From NCBI RefSeq assembly GCF_000517625.1, contig NZ_CP007055.1, positions 496,001 through 560,000 of the forward strand: a DNA stretch of 64,000 nt, in the 5' to 3' direction. The translations under genes were made by a program, and so were the position numbers. This document shows positions 33,641 through 41,434 of the stretch, one piece after another. The notes beneath the pieces were generated by a model. The model had not been told where the DNA came from. It saw only the letters and a program-made list of their open reading frames with translations, and did not search any database. This DNA comes from Halostagnicola larsenii XH-48 (GTDB lineage: Archaea > Halobacteriota > Halobacteria > Halobacteriales > Natrialbaceae). How positions within the stretch are numbered: the stretch's first letter is position 1; each line of letters starts with the position of its first letter.

Positions 33641-34369
33641 ATGCAAGTCACCTGGCACGGCCATTCGACGTGGCACGTCACCGTTGGGGAGACGGACCTG
33701 CTGATCGATCCGTTCTTCGACAATCCGAAGACCGACCTCGAGCCCGCCGACCTCGAGACGCCGGACTACGTGCTGTTGACGCACGGGCACGCGGACCACA
33801 TCGCGGATGCCGGTGCGTTTTCGGACGCGACGCTCGTGGCGACGCCGGAACTGGTGTCCTATGCCGAAGACGAGTTCGGCTTCGAGGACGCGGTCGGCGG
33901 GATGGGGATGAACATCGGCGGCACCGTCGAGTGCGGCGACGCCTACGTGACGATGCACCGGGCGGACCACACCAACGGCGTGATGACCGACTACGAGTAC
34001 GACGTGGGGATGCCCGGTGGCTTCATCATCTCCGATACGACGCCAACGCAGGTCAGCGACGAGGAGTCGACGACGTTCTACCACGCGGGCGATACCGGTC
34101 TCATGACCGAGATGCGCGACGTGATCGGACCGCACCTCGAGCCCGACGCAGCGGCCCTTCCGATCGGCGATCACTTCACGATGGGGCCGTGGCAGGCTGC
34201 AATCGCCGTCGATTGGCTCGACATCGATCACGCCTTCCCGCAGCACTACGATACGTTCCCGCCGATCGAGCAGGACCCCGAGGACTTTGCCAGCGAGGTC
34301 GCCGCGACCGGAAGCGACGCCGAGGTCCACGCGCTCGAGGCCGACGAGCCGTTCGAACTGAACCCGTAG
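33641..34369 (+). CDS. Metal-dependent hydrolase, UPF0173-type metallo-beta-lactamase fold
   Basis: A 242-residue MBL-fold protein of the UPF0173 (YtkL/MJ1163-like) group. The N-terminus [11 protein letters not shown] is typical, as are LIDPFFDNP, the metal motif [14 protein letters not shown] (HxHxDH), [17 protein letters not shown] and [11 protein letters not shown]. There is no signal peptide. The physiological substrate of the family is unresolved. A TATA-like GTTTTAAGT about 28-36 bp before the ATG at 33641 supports this start over the 44-codon upstream extension. It is divergent from the 87-residue gene. Confidence 0.9.
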   Translation: MQVTWHGHSTWHVTVGETDLLIDPFFDNPKTDLEPADLETPDYVLLTHGHADHIADAGAFSDATLVATPELVSYAEDEFGFEDAVGGMGMNIGGTVECGDAYVTMHRADHTNGVMTDYEYDVGMPGGFIISDTTPTQVSDEESTTFYHAGDTGLMTEMRDVIGPHLEPDAAALPIGDHFTMGPWQAAIAVDWLDIDHAFPQHYDTFPPIEQDPEDFASEVAATGSDAEVHALEADEPFELNP

Positions 34370-34486
34370 CGCGTATCGATCGCACGCAAGAGCCGGTCTC
34401 GCCGCGCCGATTTCCGACCCTGCGCCGAACGTGTTCGATGGGCGAGGATAACGTTTACACGCCCGGCTGTTGTCCGTCCCAGTGAG

Positions 34487-34882
34487 ATGTCCAAGACAGT
34501 AACCACGACGTCCGAGGAAGGCTTTAGCGCGACGAACGAAATCCGCGACTTCGAGACGACCATCGACTCGACCGGCGAGGACGCGCCGGACACCCTCGAG
34601 AGCCTGTTAGCTGCCTACGGCTCGTGTTACGTGCCCGCGCTCCGCGTCGCCGGGCAACAACGCGGCGTCGACGACATGGGCCGTGTCGAAATTCAGACGA
34701 ACGGCGAGTTGAACGACGACGACAAACTCGAGTCGATCCAGTTCGATATTCGAGTCGAGGCGACGGTCGACGACGATACCGCCGAGGACGTACTCGACCG
34801 CGCGGACCAGCTCTGTAAGGTTCACGACGCGCTCAAGAGCGACCTCCACGCGGATCGATCGCTCGAGGGCGACGCGTTCTAG
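34487..34882 (+). CDS. OsmC/Ohr-family peroxide-reducing protein
   Basis: A 131-residue OsmC-like protein. The two redox cysteines of the family are present: Cys47 in YGSCYVPALRVA and Cys110 in DQLCKVHDALKSDL. The expected role is thiol-dependent reduction of organic hydroperoxides in the cytoplasm. The N-terminal portion (FSATNEIRDFETTIDSTGEDAPDTLESLLAAYGSC) forms the dimer-building strands. The length is near the family norm of about 140. It stands alone between two metallo-beta-lactamase-fold genes, with a TATA-like GTTTACA about 30 bp upstream of the start. Confidence 0.88.
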   Translation: MSKTVTTTSEEGFSATNEIRDFETTIDSTGEDAPDTLESLLAAYGSCYVPALRVAGQQRGVDDMGRVEIQTNGELNDDDKLESIQFDIRVEATVDDDTAEDVLDRADQLCKVHDALKSDLHADRSLEGDAF

Positions 34883-34954
34883 GCGGGTTCAACGCCGTTT
34901 CATCGGTTTCTCGAGGCCCGAAACGACCATAGCTATCCGCACCGTTAGCCCGGT

Positions 34955-35905
34955 ATGATCGATCGGAGACGGCTGTTGCTCGTCGTCGCCGTGGCCGCGA
35001 TGCTCGTCCTCGCAGGCTGTGCTACTGCCCCCGAGTTGAGCGACGAGCCCTCGCCGTCCACGTCGACCGTCGACGGCGAACTCGAGCTCCACCACATCGA
35101 CGTCGGACAGGCCGACGCCACGCTGCTGGTGACGCCCGAGAACGAGACGATCCTGATCGATTCCGGCGACTGGCGATCCGACGGGTCGGCGGTCATCGAC
35201 TACCTCGAGTCACAGGATATCGACCGGATCGACCATCTGGTGGCGACGCACGCCCACGCCGATCACATCGGCGGCCACGCGGCGGTTATCGACCACTTCG
35301 AGGAGCACGGCGACGGCGTCGGTGCGGCCTACGATTCGGGCGTCGCACACACGAGTCAGACCTACGAGAACTACCTCGACGCGGTCGAGAGCCACGACGT
35401 ACGGTTGTTCGAAGTCGCGGCGGGAGACCAGATCCCGCTCGAGGACGGGCAGGTGAACGCCACGGTCTTGAACCCGCCCGCGGGCGAGTCGGGAACCGGC
35501 CTCCACGAAAACAGCGTGAGCCTCTCGCTCGAGTTCGGCGAGTTCTCCTACCTCACGACCGGCGACGCCGAAGGGGAGACCGAAGAACGGCTGGTCGAGG
35601 AGTGGAGCGACCGCCTCGAGATCGACGTCTATCAGGCGGGCCACCACGGGTCGTCCACCTCCTCGACAGGTCCGAAACTCGACGCATCGACGCCGGAAAT
35701 CGCTATCATCTCGAGCGCGCAGGCGTCCCAATACGACCATCCGAGTGCCGACGTTCTCGAGTCTTTCGACGACCGCAGGATCGAAACCTACTGGACCGCG
35801 GTCCACGGCGACGTGGTCGTGAGGACCGACGGCGAGTCGAGTTTCGTCTCCACCGAGCGCGAGGCCACGACCGATCCAGACGACCTGATCGAACTCAAAG
35901 AATAA
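34955..35905 (+). CDS. Secreted lipoprotein with ComEC-like metallo-beta-lactamase domain
   Basis: A 316-residue exported MBL-fold hydrolase. A lipoprotein signal ends in the lipobox LAGC (Cys22) after MIDRRRLLLVVAVAAMLV, and a Ser/Thr/Pro spacer follows. The enzyme domain begins at about 43 (ELELHHIDVGQADATLLVTPENETILIDSG), with metal motif THAHADHIGGH (His99, His101, Asp103, His104) and later GDAEGE and AGHHGSSTSS. This set matches the C-terminal domain of ComEC/Rec2, here freed from the membrane channel, and may act as a surface nuclease or phosphodiesterase. The DUF3006 gene 112 bp downstream is a frequent partner of such enzymes. Confidence 0.88.
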   Translation: MIDRRRLLLVVAVAAMLVLAGCATAPELSDEPSPSTSTVDGELELHHIDVGQADATLLVTPENETILIDSGDWRSDGSAVIDYLESQDIDRIDHLVATHAHADHIGGHAAVIDHFEEHGDGVGAAYDSGVAHTSQTYENYLDAVESHDVRLFEVAAGDQIPLEDGQVNATVLNPPAGESGTGLHENSVSLSLEFGEFSYLTTGDAEGETEERLVEEWSDRLEIDVYQAGHHGSSTSSTGPKLDASTPEIAIISSAQASQYDHPSADVLESFDDRRIETYWTAVHGDVVVRTDGESSFVSTEREATTDPDDLIELKE

Positions 35906-36017
35906 TGCGCGCAAACAGCCCCATCGCTCAGAAGCGCCAACACGAAACTGACCGCCCAGAAGTGCCAGGACGACTGACTGACCGTCGGTTGATGTCACTG
36001 GAGGTTCGATAGCCGGT

Positions 36018-36290
36018 ATGTCCGCTACCTACACGGCCGTCCTCGATCGGATCGTCGACGGTGAAACGGCGGTGTTGCTCCTCGAGGAAGACGAATCGGT
36101 GCGCGAAGAGCGGACCGTCCCTGTCGCGGACCTCCCCGAGGCGGGCAGACACGAGGGTGCGGTCTTCGAACTCGAGGTGACCGAGGACTCGATCCTCGAG
36201 GCGACTTACCGGCCCGATGCCGAACGCGAGCGACGGGAGCGTATGCAGGACCGGTTCGACGACCTCTCCGAGCGACTTTCCGACGAATAG
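36018..36290 (+). CDS. DUF3006 domain protein
   Basis: A 90-residue protein matching DUF3006. The N-terminal beta-rich part (YTAVLDRIVDGETAVLLLEEDESVREERTVPVADLPEAGRHEGAVFELEV) is the domain. The C-terminal helix is highly charged (DAERERRERMQDRFDDLSERLSDE). It has no signal sequence, so it is cytoplasmic unless exported with a partner. In bacteria DUF3006 genes often follow ComEC-like MBL genes, as here, which suggests that the pair works together. The molecular function is not established. Confidence 0.82.
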   Translation: MSATYTAVLDRIVDGETAVLLLEEDESVREERTVPVADLPEAGRHEGAVFELEVTEDSILEATYRPDAERERRERMQDRFDDLSERLSDE

Positions 36291-36376
36291 CCGAATAGTG
36301 GTGGACCGCTGTCGTCTAAATCGCCGGTTTCGGCGAGAAGGGGCAGTTTCAAGCCGATCCTCGAGACAGTCCACGT

Positions 36377-36877
36377 ATGATACGCTCGTTCGACGGAACG
36401 GAGCCACAGATCGCGGAATCGGCCTACGTGGACGACGCGGCGGTCGTCATCGGCGACGTGGTTATCGAACCGGACGCCAGCGTCTGGCCGAACACGACCC
36501 TTCGCGGCGATCACGGCACCATCGTCGTCGGCGAGGGTGCGAACGTCCAGGACAACGCGGTGCTCCACGAGGACGCTGAACTCGAGCCCTACTCGACGGT
36601 CGGCCACAGCGCCATCGTCCACGACGCGACGGTCGCCGAGCGCGCGCTCGTCGGGATGAACGCGGTCGTTCTGGACGGATCGCACGTCGGCGAGCGGGCC
36701 GTCGTGGCTGCGGGCAGCGTCGTCACGGAGGGGACGGAGATCCCGCCGGCGACGCTCGTCGCGGGAGCGCCCGCCGAGGCGAAAACGAAGATCGAGGATG
36801 ATCGACTCGCCGAGACGGCCGATCGGTACGTTTCACTCTCGAGAGAACACGCCGAACGCAGCGAACGGTTGGACTGA
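36377..36877 (+). CDS. Gamma-carbonic anhydrase-like hexapeptide-repeat protein
   Basis: A 166-residue left-handed beta-helix protein with repeated [IV]-G-x4 hexapeptides (VVIGDVVIEPDASVWPNTTLRGD, IVVGEGANVQDNAVLHED). The three metal-binding histidines expected of the gamma-CA fold are in place: AVLH, VGHSAIVH. The RGD near the first turn is also conserved (structural Arg/Asp). It would form a trimer with metal at the interfaces and interconvert CO2 and bicarbonate, or act as a related transferase. The C-terminal helix (DRLAETADRYVSLSREHAER) is typical of the YrdA/CaiE-like subgroup. Confidence 0.88.
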   Translation: MIRSFDGTEPQIAESAYVDDAAVVIGDVVIEPDASVWPNTTLRGDHGTIVVGEGANVQDNAVLHEDAELEPYSTVGHSAIVHDATVAERALVGMNAVVLDGSHVGERAVVAAGSVVTEGTEIPPATLVAGAPAEAKTKIEDDRLAETADRYVSLSREHAERSERLD

Positions 36878-36915
36878 TCGCCATTCAAACCGGATCGTGA
36901 GCCGGCATCGATGCG

Positions 36916-36938
36916 GTCAGCGGATCTGCCAGCCGCTG
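36916..36938. repeat. Distal copy of a 23-bp near-identical direct repeat
   Basis: Matches 37670-37692 at 21 of 23 positions in the same orientation (shared core GATCTGCCAGCCGC). The other copy is the 3' end of the SDR gene, including its stop codon. The two copies bracket the low-GC lipoprotein gene and could mark the ends of an inserted segment. Confidence 0.5.
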
Positions 36939-37039
36939 AGTCTGTCACAGAGCAGACTCATCAATAGATGTCCGAATTCGGCACGTATTGTGGCGATACG
37001 ATGGTCTTTCTCGCCTGGGAATACAGTTGGTGGCACTCG

Positions 37040-37507
37040 CTACTCGTAACCCCACTCCGCTCGGTCGTAGCACCCGCCCCACCCATACTCGCCGCGCTGA
37101 CTTTCTGTGTCTTTCAGCCACGAGTCCGCACAGAACGGCGTGAGAACGACCACGTATACCTGTTTGTCGTATCGAAAATAGATACCCGAAATGTGCTTCG
37201 AGTCGTGATCGGACCGGTCGTACCACGGAAGATCCGCAAGCACCTGTGCGACCGTCTCGTACTCGCGTTCGGTTACTTCCACCTCTGCCGCGCTGCTCGT
37301 TGCATCGGCTGCCTCGCGGAGTCCATCCTGCACCGGCTCGACATTTCGAATCCGCTCGTCCGTAGCGTTGACAACCGTCGCGTTTTCCGGCTCCGTAGTC
37401 AGTAGTATTTCCAGGAGTCCACCATTGGTGCCGGGATCAGTGAGACAGCCAGCAACAGCCGGAATCGCGACACATCCGACTGTCCCAAGAAACTGTCGCC
37501 GGTTCAT
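37040..37507 (-). CDS. Tat-type lipoprotein of unknown function
   Basis: A 155-residue exported protein. MNRRQFLGTVGCVAIPAVAGC has the twin-arginine motif (RRQFLG) and a lipobox (AVAGC), so a folded, lipid-anchored surface protein is predicted. The mature part is alpha/beta with several cysteines (CADSW, GGCYD) and aromatic strands (ISGIYFRYDKQVYVVVLTPF), and belongs to no family I know. The ATG at 37507 is used because it places the RR motif at the N-terminus. Local GC is far below the surroundings (43% in 37141-37200), suggesting acquisition from outside. It lies between two near-identical 23-bp direct repeats. Confidence 0.75.
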   Translation of the reverse strand: MNRRQFLGTVGCVAIPAVAGCLTDPGTNGGLLEILLTTEPENATVVNATDERIRNVEPVQDGLREAADATSSAAEVEVTEREYETVAQVLADLPWYDRSDHDSKHISGIYFRYDKQVYVVVLTPFCADSWLKDTESQRGEYGWGGCYDRAEWGYE

Positions 37508-37669
37508 ATAGGGAGACAAACCTTCGCGCCCACATACTTATTTTGATTGACAGATATGGTTGCCGTAACGCAACTCGCGCGCCTATGAATCGACCGACTC
37601 CTCGGAGACGTGGCTGGAATCAATACCGGAGAAAACGTCTATGACGCCCTAACCGCTGCTTACGTGGAG

Positions 37670-37692
37670 GTCAGCAGATCTGCCAGCCGCCG
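37670..37692. repeat. Proximal copy of the 23-bp direct repeat at the SDR gene 3' end
   Basis: Covers the last codons and stop of the SDR gene (C-terminal GGWQIC). Its partner is 36916-36938. Gene 3' ends are common integration sites, because insertion there leaves the gene intact. Confidence 0.5.
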
Positions 37693-38453
37693 TCGACGTG
37701 GAGCAGTTCACCCGCGATGTAGGCGGCGTCGTCGCTCGCCAGGAAGAGGTAGGCTCCGGCGACGTCTTCGGGCGTTCCGGCCCGGCCAAGCGGAACCGGC
37801 TTGAGCAACTCGTCGTTTTCCGCCTGCTCTCGAGCGCGTTCGCTCCAGCCGTCGGTGAACTCGGTCGCGATCTGGCCCGGTGCGACGCCGTTGACCCTGA
37901 TCCCCGCTTCGGCGTACTCGAGGGCGCTTCCGCGGGTGATCATCCGAATCGAGCCCTTGCTCGAGTCGTATTGGACCTGCCCGAACTGGGCGAGGTTCGA
38001 ACTGATCGACGCGGTGTTGATGATCGCGCCGGGATCGTCCCGGTCGATCATGTCCTCGGCGGCGACCTGCGTGCCGAAAAACGCGCCCCGCGAGTTGACC
38101 GCGTGGATGCGGTCGAACTCCTCGGGAGTCACCTCGGCCATTGGCTTCGGGATCTGAAGGCCCGCGTTGTTGATCATCACGTCGACGCCGCCGCGCTCTC
38201 GCGCCGCGGCGACGAGCGACTCGAGGTCCTCGCGGTCGGTGACATCAGTCTCGACGTAGACGCCGGTTCCGGGGCCGTCCTCGAGCAGTTCGTCCGTCGG
38301 AGTGTCGCCGTCCTTCGGCTCCCGATCGATGTCGCCGTTTACGACCGTCGCGCCGCACTCGCCGAACCGACGCGCGATCTCGCGGCCGATCCCCGAACTG
38401 GCACCCGTGATGACGACCGTCGAATCTTCGTAGTCGTAGCGTGGACTGGCCAT
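37671..38453 (-). CDS. Short-chain dehydrogenase/reductase, glucose-dehydrogenase-like
   Basis: A classical SDR (260 residues). It has the cofactor motif TGASSGIGREIARRFGECGA, then NNAG in VDVMINNAGLQIP, catalytic Ser in NTASISSN, Tyr-x3-Lys in VQYDSSKG, and PG in RVNGVAPGQIATEF. The end HVDGGWQIC is typical of the glucose 1-dehydrogenase/3-oxoacyl reductase subgroup. The residues GDIDRE after the second strand point to NAD over NADP. The substrate is unknown. The ATG at 38453 is the standard start. The extreme 3' end forms one copy of a direct repeat that may be an integration site. Confidence 0.9.
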   Translation of the reverse strand: MASPRYDYEDSTVVITGASSGIGREIARRFGECGATVVNGDIDREPKDGDTPTDELLEDGPGTGVYVETDVTDREDLESLVAAARERGGVDVMINNAGLQIPKPMAEVTPEEFDRIHAVNSRGAFFGTQVAAEDMIDRDDPGAIINTASISSNLAQFGQVQYDSSKGSIRMITRGSALEYAEAGIRVNGVAPGQIATEFTDGWSERAREQAENDELLKPVPLGRAGTPEDVAGAYLFLASDDAAYIAGELLHVDGGWQIC

Positions 38454-38658
38454 ACTAGATAGTGACACACAGGGGCTATAAATCACGGTGTGCCGTCTCG
38501 AGCCCGGAAGGTGGAAACGAAAGGCGGCCTGCGGTCGAACCGATTTGTTCACATTTCGCGCTCGAGTCCGAGCAGACCTGTGAAACGGCGGACGACAGAC
38601 AGGTCCGCTCCCCTTTCGTCAAGTTGATAGCGCGAGAGTCCGTCACGTCGACCTGACT

Positions 38659-39702
38659 ATGTCGTCTCTCCCCGCGACGACCGTTTCTCCGTCGGCCGGT
38701 GCGCTCGACTCGAGCGCCGCCCTCGCGACCGCGACTCCGGCGTCGATCGCGTCGACGATCACGGACCTTTCGCAGACGACGGTCGTCGGATCGCTCACGG
38801 TCGTTAATCTCCTCGCGTGGGCGTCGATCGGTATCTTCGCGCTGGCGTTCGTTCTCGAGTGGCGCGGCGAGATCGTTCCGGCCCGGAACGTCGCCGCGGC
38901 GGCCTGGGCGCTTTTCGGCTGCTTCTGGTTGCTGATGGCACCGCACTACTACTACGAGATACAGAGTCCGCTGCAGACGTTCCTCTCGATCGCTGCGCTT
39001 CCGCTGTGTTCCTACACCGCCTATCTCCTCATCAACGGTCGGACGTCGTTACTGATCCTCTCGAAGGCGGTCGCGATCATGGGGCTGATCTATCTCCCCG
39101 CGGAGACGATTCCGTTCGTCCGCCGGTGGCTGATCGAGACGACCGCCGCACAGACCCACTACGGGATGGAACTGCTCGGGTACAGTCCGGGGATCATCGA
39201 GGGGAGCGCCGGCTACGAGAGCAAGTTCGGTTTCGACCCCGACGAAACCGTCACGGGTCGAACGACCTACATCGTCATGGCCTGTACGGGCCTCGGTAGC
39301 ATGGCGATTTTCGGCGGCCTCATCGGGGCCGTGAAAGCGCCGCTCAAGCGCAAGGCCGCGGCCTTCGCCGTCGCCATCGGCGTCATCTGGTTTCTCAACC
39401 TGATCCGGAACGTCTTCATCGGACTCGCCTCGCCGTGGGGCTGGTTCCAGTACGACCCGATCGTCCACGTCCTGACGACGTACCTGGGCGCGGAGGCGGA
39501 TCGCGTCTCCTATCTCGTCGCGCACAACTATATCTCCCAGTTCGGATCGGTCGTCGCACTCCTGGCGATCGCCTACCTCCTCATCAGGGTCCTCCCCGAG
39601 ATCCTCGAGCCGCTCGAGGAGGTGCTCTTTATCCTCTCGGGGACCGAGTACGACCTCGAGGAGGCCGTCGACGTAGAAACCCCCGCAGATGGTGACGACT
39701 GA
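38659..39702 (+). CDS. artA: Archaeosortase A
   Basis: Membrane transpeptidase-like enzyme (347 residues, about eight transmembrane segments) that processes PGF-CTERM surface proteins, including the S-layer glycoprotein, in concert with lipid attachment. The family active-site residues are Cys209 in ACTGLGSM, Arg250 in FLNLIRNVFIG and His289 in SYLVAHNYISQFG, arranged as in exosortases. The first 45 residues are a Ser/Thr/Ala-rich extension before the first hydrophobic helix. The end (EYDLEEAVDVETPADGDD) is cytoplasmic and acidic. The next gene overlaps it by 14 bp. No PGF-CTERM substrate is encoded in this window. Confidence 0.93.
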   Translation: MSSLPATTVSPSAGALDSSAALATATPASIASTITDLSQTTVVGSLTVVNLLAWASIGIFALAFVLEWRGEIVPARNVAAAAWALFGCFWLLMAPHYYYEIQSPLQTFLSIAALPLCSYTAYLLINGRTSLLILSKAVAIMGLIYLPAETIPFVRRWLIETTAAQTHYGMELLGYSPGIIEGSAGYESKFGFDPDETVTGRTTYIVMACTGLGSMAIFGGLIGAVKAPLKRKAAAFAVAIGVIWFLNLIRNVFIGLASPWGWFQYDPIVHVLTTYLGAEADRVSYLVAHNYISQFGSVVALLAIAYLLIRVLPEILEPLEEVLFILSGTEYDLEEAVDVETPADGDD

Positions 39703-40390
39703 ATTCACCCTCGCCTCGCGGTCGGTGTACCTTTCGGACGCGGACGCGCTCGTCCTCGCGGATCTCCACCTCGGCAAAGGCGCTGCCTCGAGCGTCGACG
39801 CACCGCTCGAGGCGGGCGAGGACAGCGTCTCTCGTCTGGACCGCCGACTCGCGGCGTGTGACCCATCGACGGTCGTGATCGCGGGCGATCTGTTGGATTC
39901 CTTCGACGGGGTTCCACGCGGCGTCGAGTCCGATTTGGGCGAAATCCGTGATATCGTCGCGGGGGTCGGGGCGTCGCTCGTCGTGACCCCCGGGAACCAC
40001 GACACGATGCTCAGGGAAATTTACGACGGCACCGCACCCGAGGAGTACCGACTCGCGGACGGCGAGACGGTGGTCTGTCACGGCCACGACGCGCCCGAAT
40101 CGACCGCCGAACGGTACATTATCGGGCACGATCATCCTGCGATCTCGATCGACGGGCGGAAACTGCCCTGTTTCCTCTACGGTCCCGGCGCGTACGACGG
40201 AGCGGACGTGCTCGTCTGTCCGGCGTTCACCCGACTCGCCCGCGGTGCGACGGTAAACGGCATGCGCGGGCGGCACTTTCAGTCGCCGCTGGTTCCTGAC
40301 AGCGACGGCTTTCATCCCGCCGTCCGCGACGAGGCGGGCGCTGAGACGCTCTGGTTCCCGCCGCTCGGGGAGTGTCGTCAGCTCCTGTAA
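39689..40390 (+). CDS. Metallophosphoesterase, archaeal SbcD-related family
   Basis: A 233-residue calcineurin-like phosphoesterase. The five-motif core reads: D-x-H in LVLADLHLGKG, GDLLDSF, GNHDTM, HGHD and IIGHDHPAISI. It belongs to the small archaeal family often annotated as phosphoesterase/SbcD-related (MJ0037-like), often found near helicase or recombination genes. Here it overlaps artA by 14 bp. Two-metal hydrolysis of a phosphodiester or phosphomonoester is expected but the substrate is unknown. The ATG at 39689 follows artA so tightly that translational coupling is likely. Confidence 0.86.
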   Translation: MVTTEFTLASRSVYLSDADALVLADLHLGKGAASSVDAPLEAGEDSVSRLDRRLAACDPSTVVIAGDLLDSFDGVPRGVESDLGEIRDIVAGVGASLVVTPGNHDTMLREIYDGTAPEEYRLADGETVVCHGHDAPESTAERYIIGHDHPAISIDGRKLPCFLYGPGAYDGADVLVCPAFTRLARGATVNGMRGRHFQSPLVPDSDGFHPAVRDEAGAETLWFPPLGECRQLL

Positions 40391-40450
40391 CGGCGATTGC
40401 ATTCGTCTGCAGGGAACCGTGTTAACTCCCGGTTCGGGGTGGGACTGGCC

Positions 40451-41329
40451 ATGTCGGAGCACGAACCGACATTCGACTTCACGAGGCGGGAAGCCATGGT
40501 CGCCGGCGGGACGTTCCTCGGAGCGAGCGTCGTGGCGCGGCGGGCGATGGCCTCGAGCGAGGAGTTCTCGCTCCAGGACGTCGAGGAAGCCGAATTAGAC
40601 GAACAGGGATTACAGTACTTCACGATCGCGCAGGGCGAGATGGTCCACGACCTGGCGGGGCGGATCTATCCGTCCGACGATAACGGCCCGGGCGCGAAGG
40701 AGGTGGGCGTCGTTTTCTTCATCGATCGACAGATGAATCAGGATTGGGGCCAGGGCGATCGCTGGTACATGGAAGGGCCGTTCGCCGGTATCGATCCGCC
40801 GGAGCCGTTCGACGAGGACCCTGATGAGGGCGATGGCGACGAGGACGCCGACGCTCAGGCGGAAGACGTCCAGGTCGAGTGGGCCCAACAGGAGCCGGCC
40901 GAGACCCAGGGCTGGCAGTACGCGATGACGCCCGCTGAGGCTTATTCGTACTCGCTGACGGCTATCGAGGAGTACTGCCAAGCGGAGTACGACGAGAGCT
41001 TCGTCGACCTCGACGGCGACCAGCAAGACGAGGTGGTCGGAGCCCTCGAGGAAGACGAGATCGACACCTTCGAGGCGATCGACCCGAGCGCGTTCTTTCT
41101 GCTCTTGCGCGAGAACACGCTCGAGGGAATGTTCGCCGATCCGATGTACGGCGGCAACCAGGAGATGGTCGGCTGGCGGCTGAAAAACTTCCCCGGTACG
41201 CCCGGCGCGCTTGGAAGTTTTCGGAGCGAGATACAGAACGAGGAGTACATCGAAATCGACGAACCTCGAAGCATCGGCGACGACGTCGAAGAGATGGGAC
41301 TCGATGCCGACGGTGATATGGAGGAGTGA
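40451..41329 (+). CDS. Tat-exported gluconate 2-dehydrogenase subunit 3 family protein
   Basis: A 292-residue small subunit. A twin-arginine signal (TRREAMVAGGTFLGASVVA, residues about 11-29) directs export of the folded complex. The mature part matches subunit 3 of membrane-bound gluconate dehydrogenases (QYFTIAQGEMVHDLAGRIYPSDDNGPGAKEVGVVFFIDRQM near residue 55, and ENTLEGMFADPMYGGNQEMVGWRLKNFPG near 220). An acidic insert (DEDPDEGDGDEDADAQAED) is haloarchaeal. In the bacterial complex this subunit carries the signal peptide and pulls the FAD subunit along. The GMC subunit gene follows after 105 bp. Confidence 0.87.
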   Translation: MSEHEPTFDFTRREAMVAGGTFLGASVVARRAMASSEEFSLQDVEEAELDEQGLQYFTIAQGEMVHDLAGRIYPSDDNGPGAKEVGVVFFIDRQMNQDWGQGDRWYMEGPFAGIDPPEPFDEDPDEGDGDEDADAQAEDVQVEWAQQEPAETQGWQYAMTPAEAYSYSLTAIEEYCQAEYDESFVDLDGDQQDEVVGALEEDEIDTFEAIDPSAFFLLLRENTLEGMFADPMYGGNQEMVGWRLKNFPGTPGALGSFRSEIQNEEYIEIDEPRSIGDDVEEMGLDADGDMEE

Positions 41330-41434
41330 GAGAGCTGGAAACTGCTCGAGAGACGGAATGTACGCACCAACGGGACCATCCGAGCGGCATAGAGCACTGA
41401 GAGACAGCGCAACTGGGTACGAAAACACGATACA

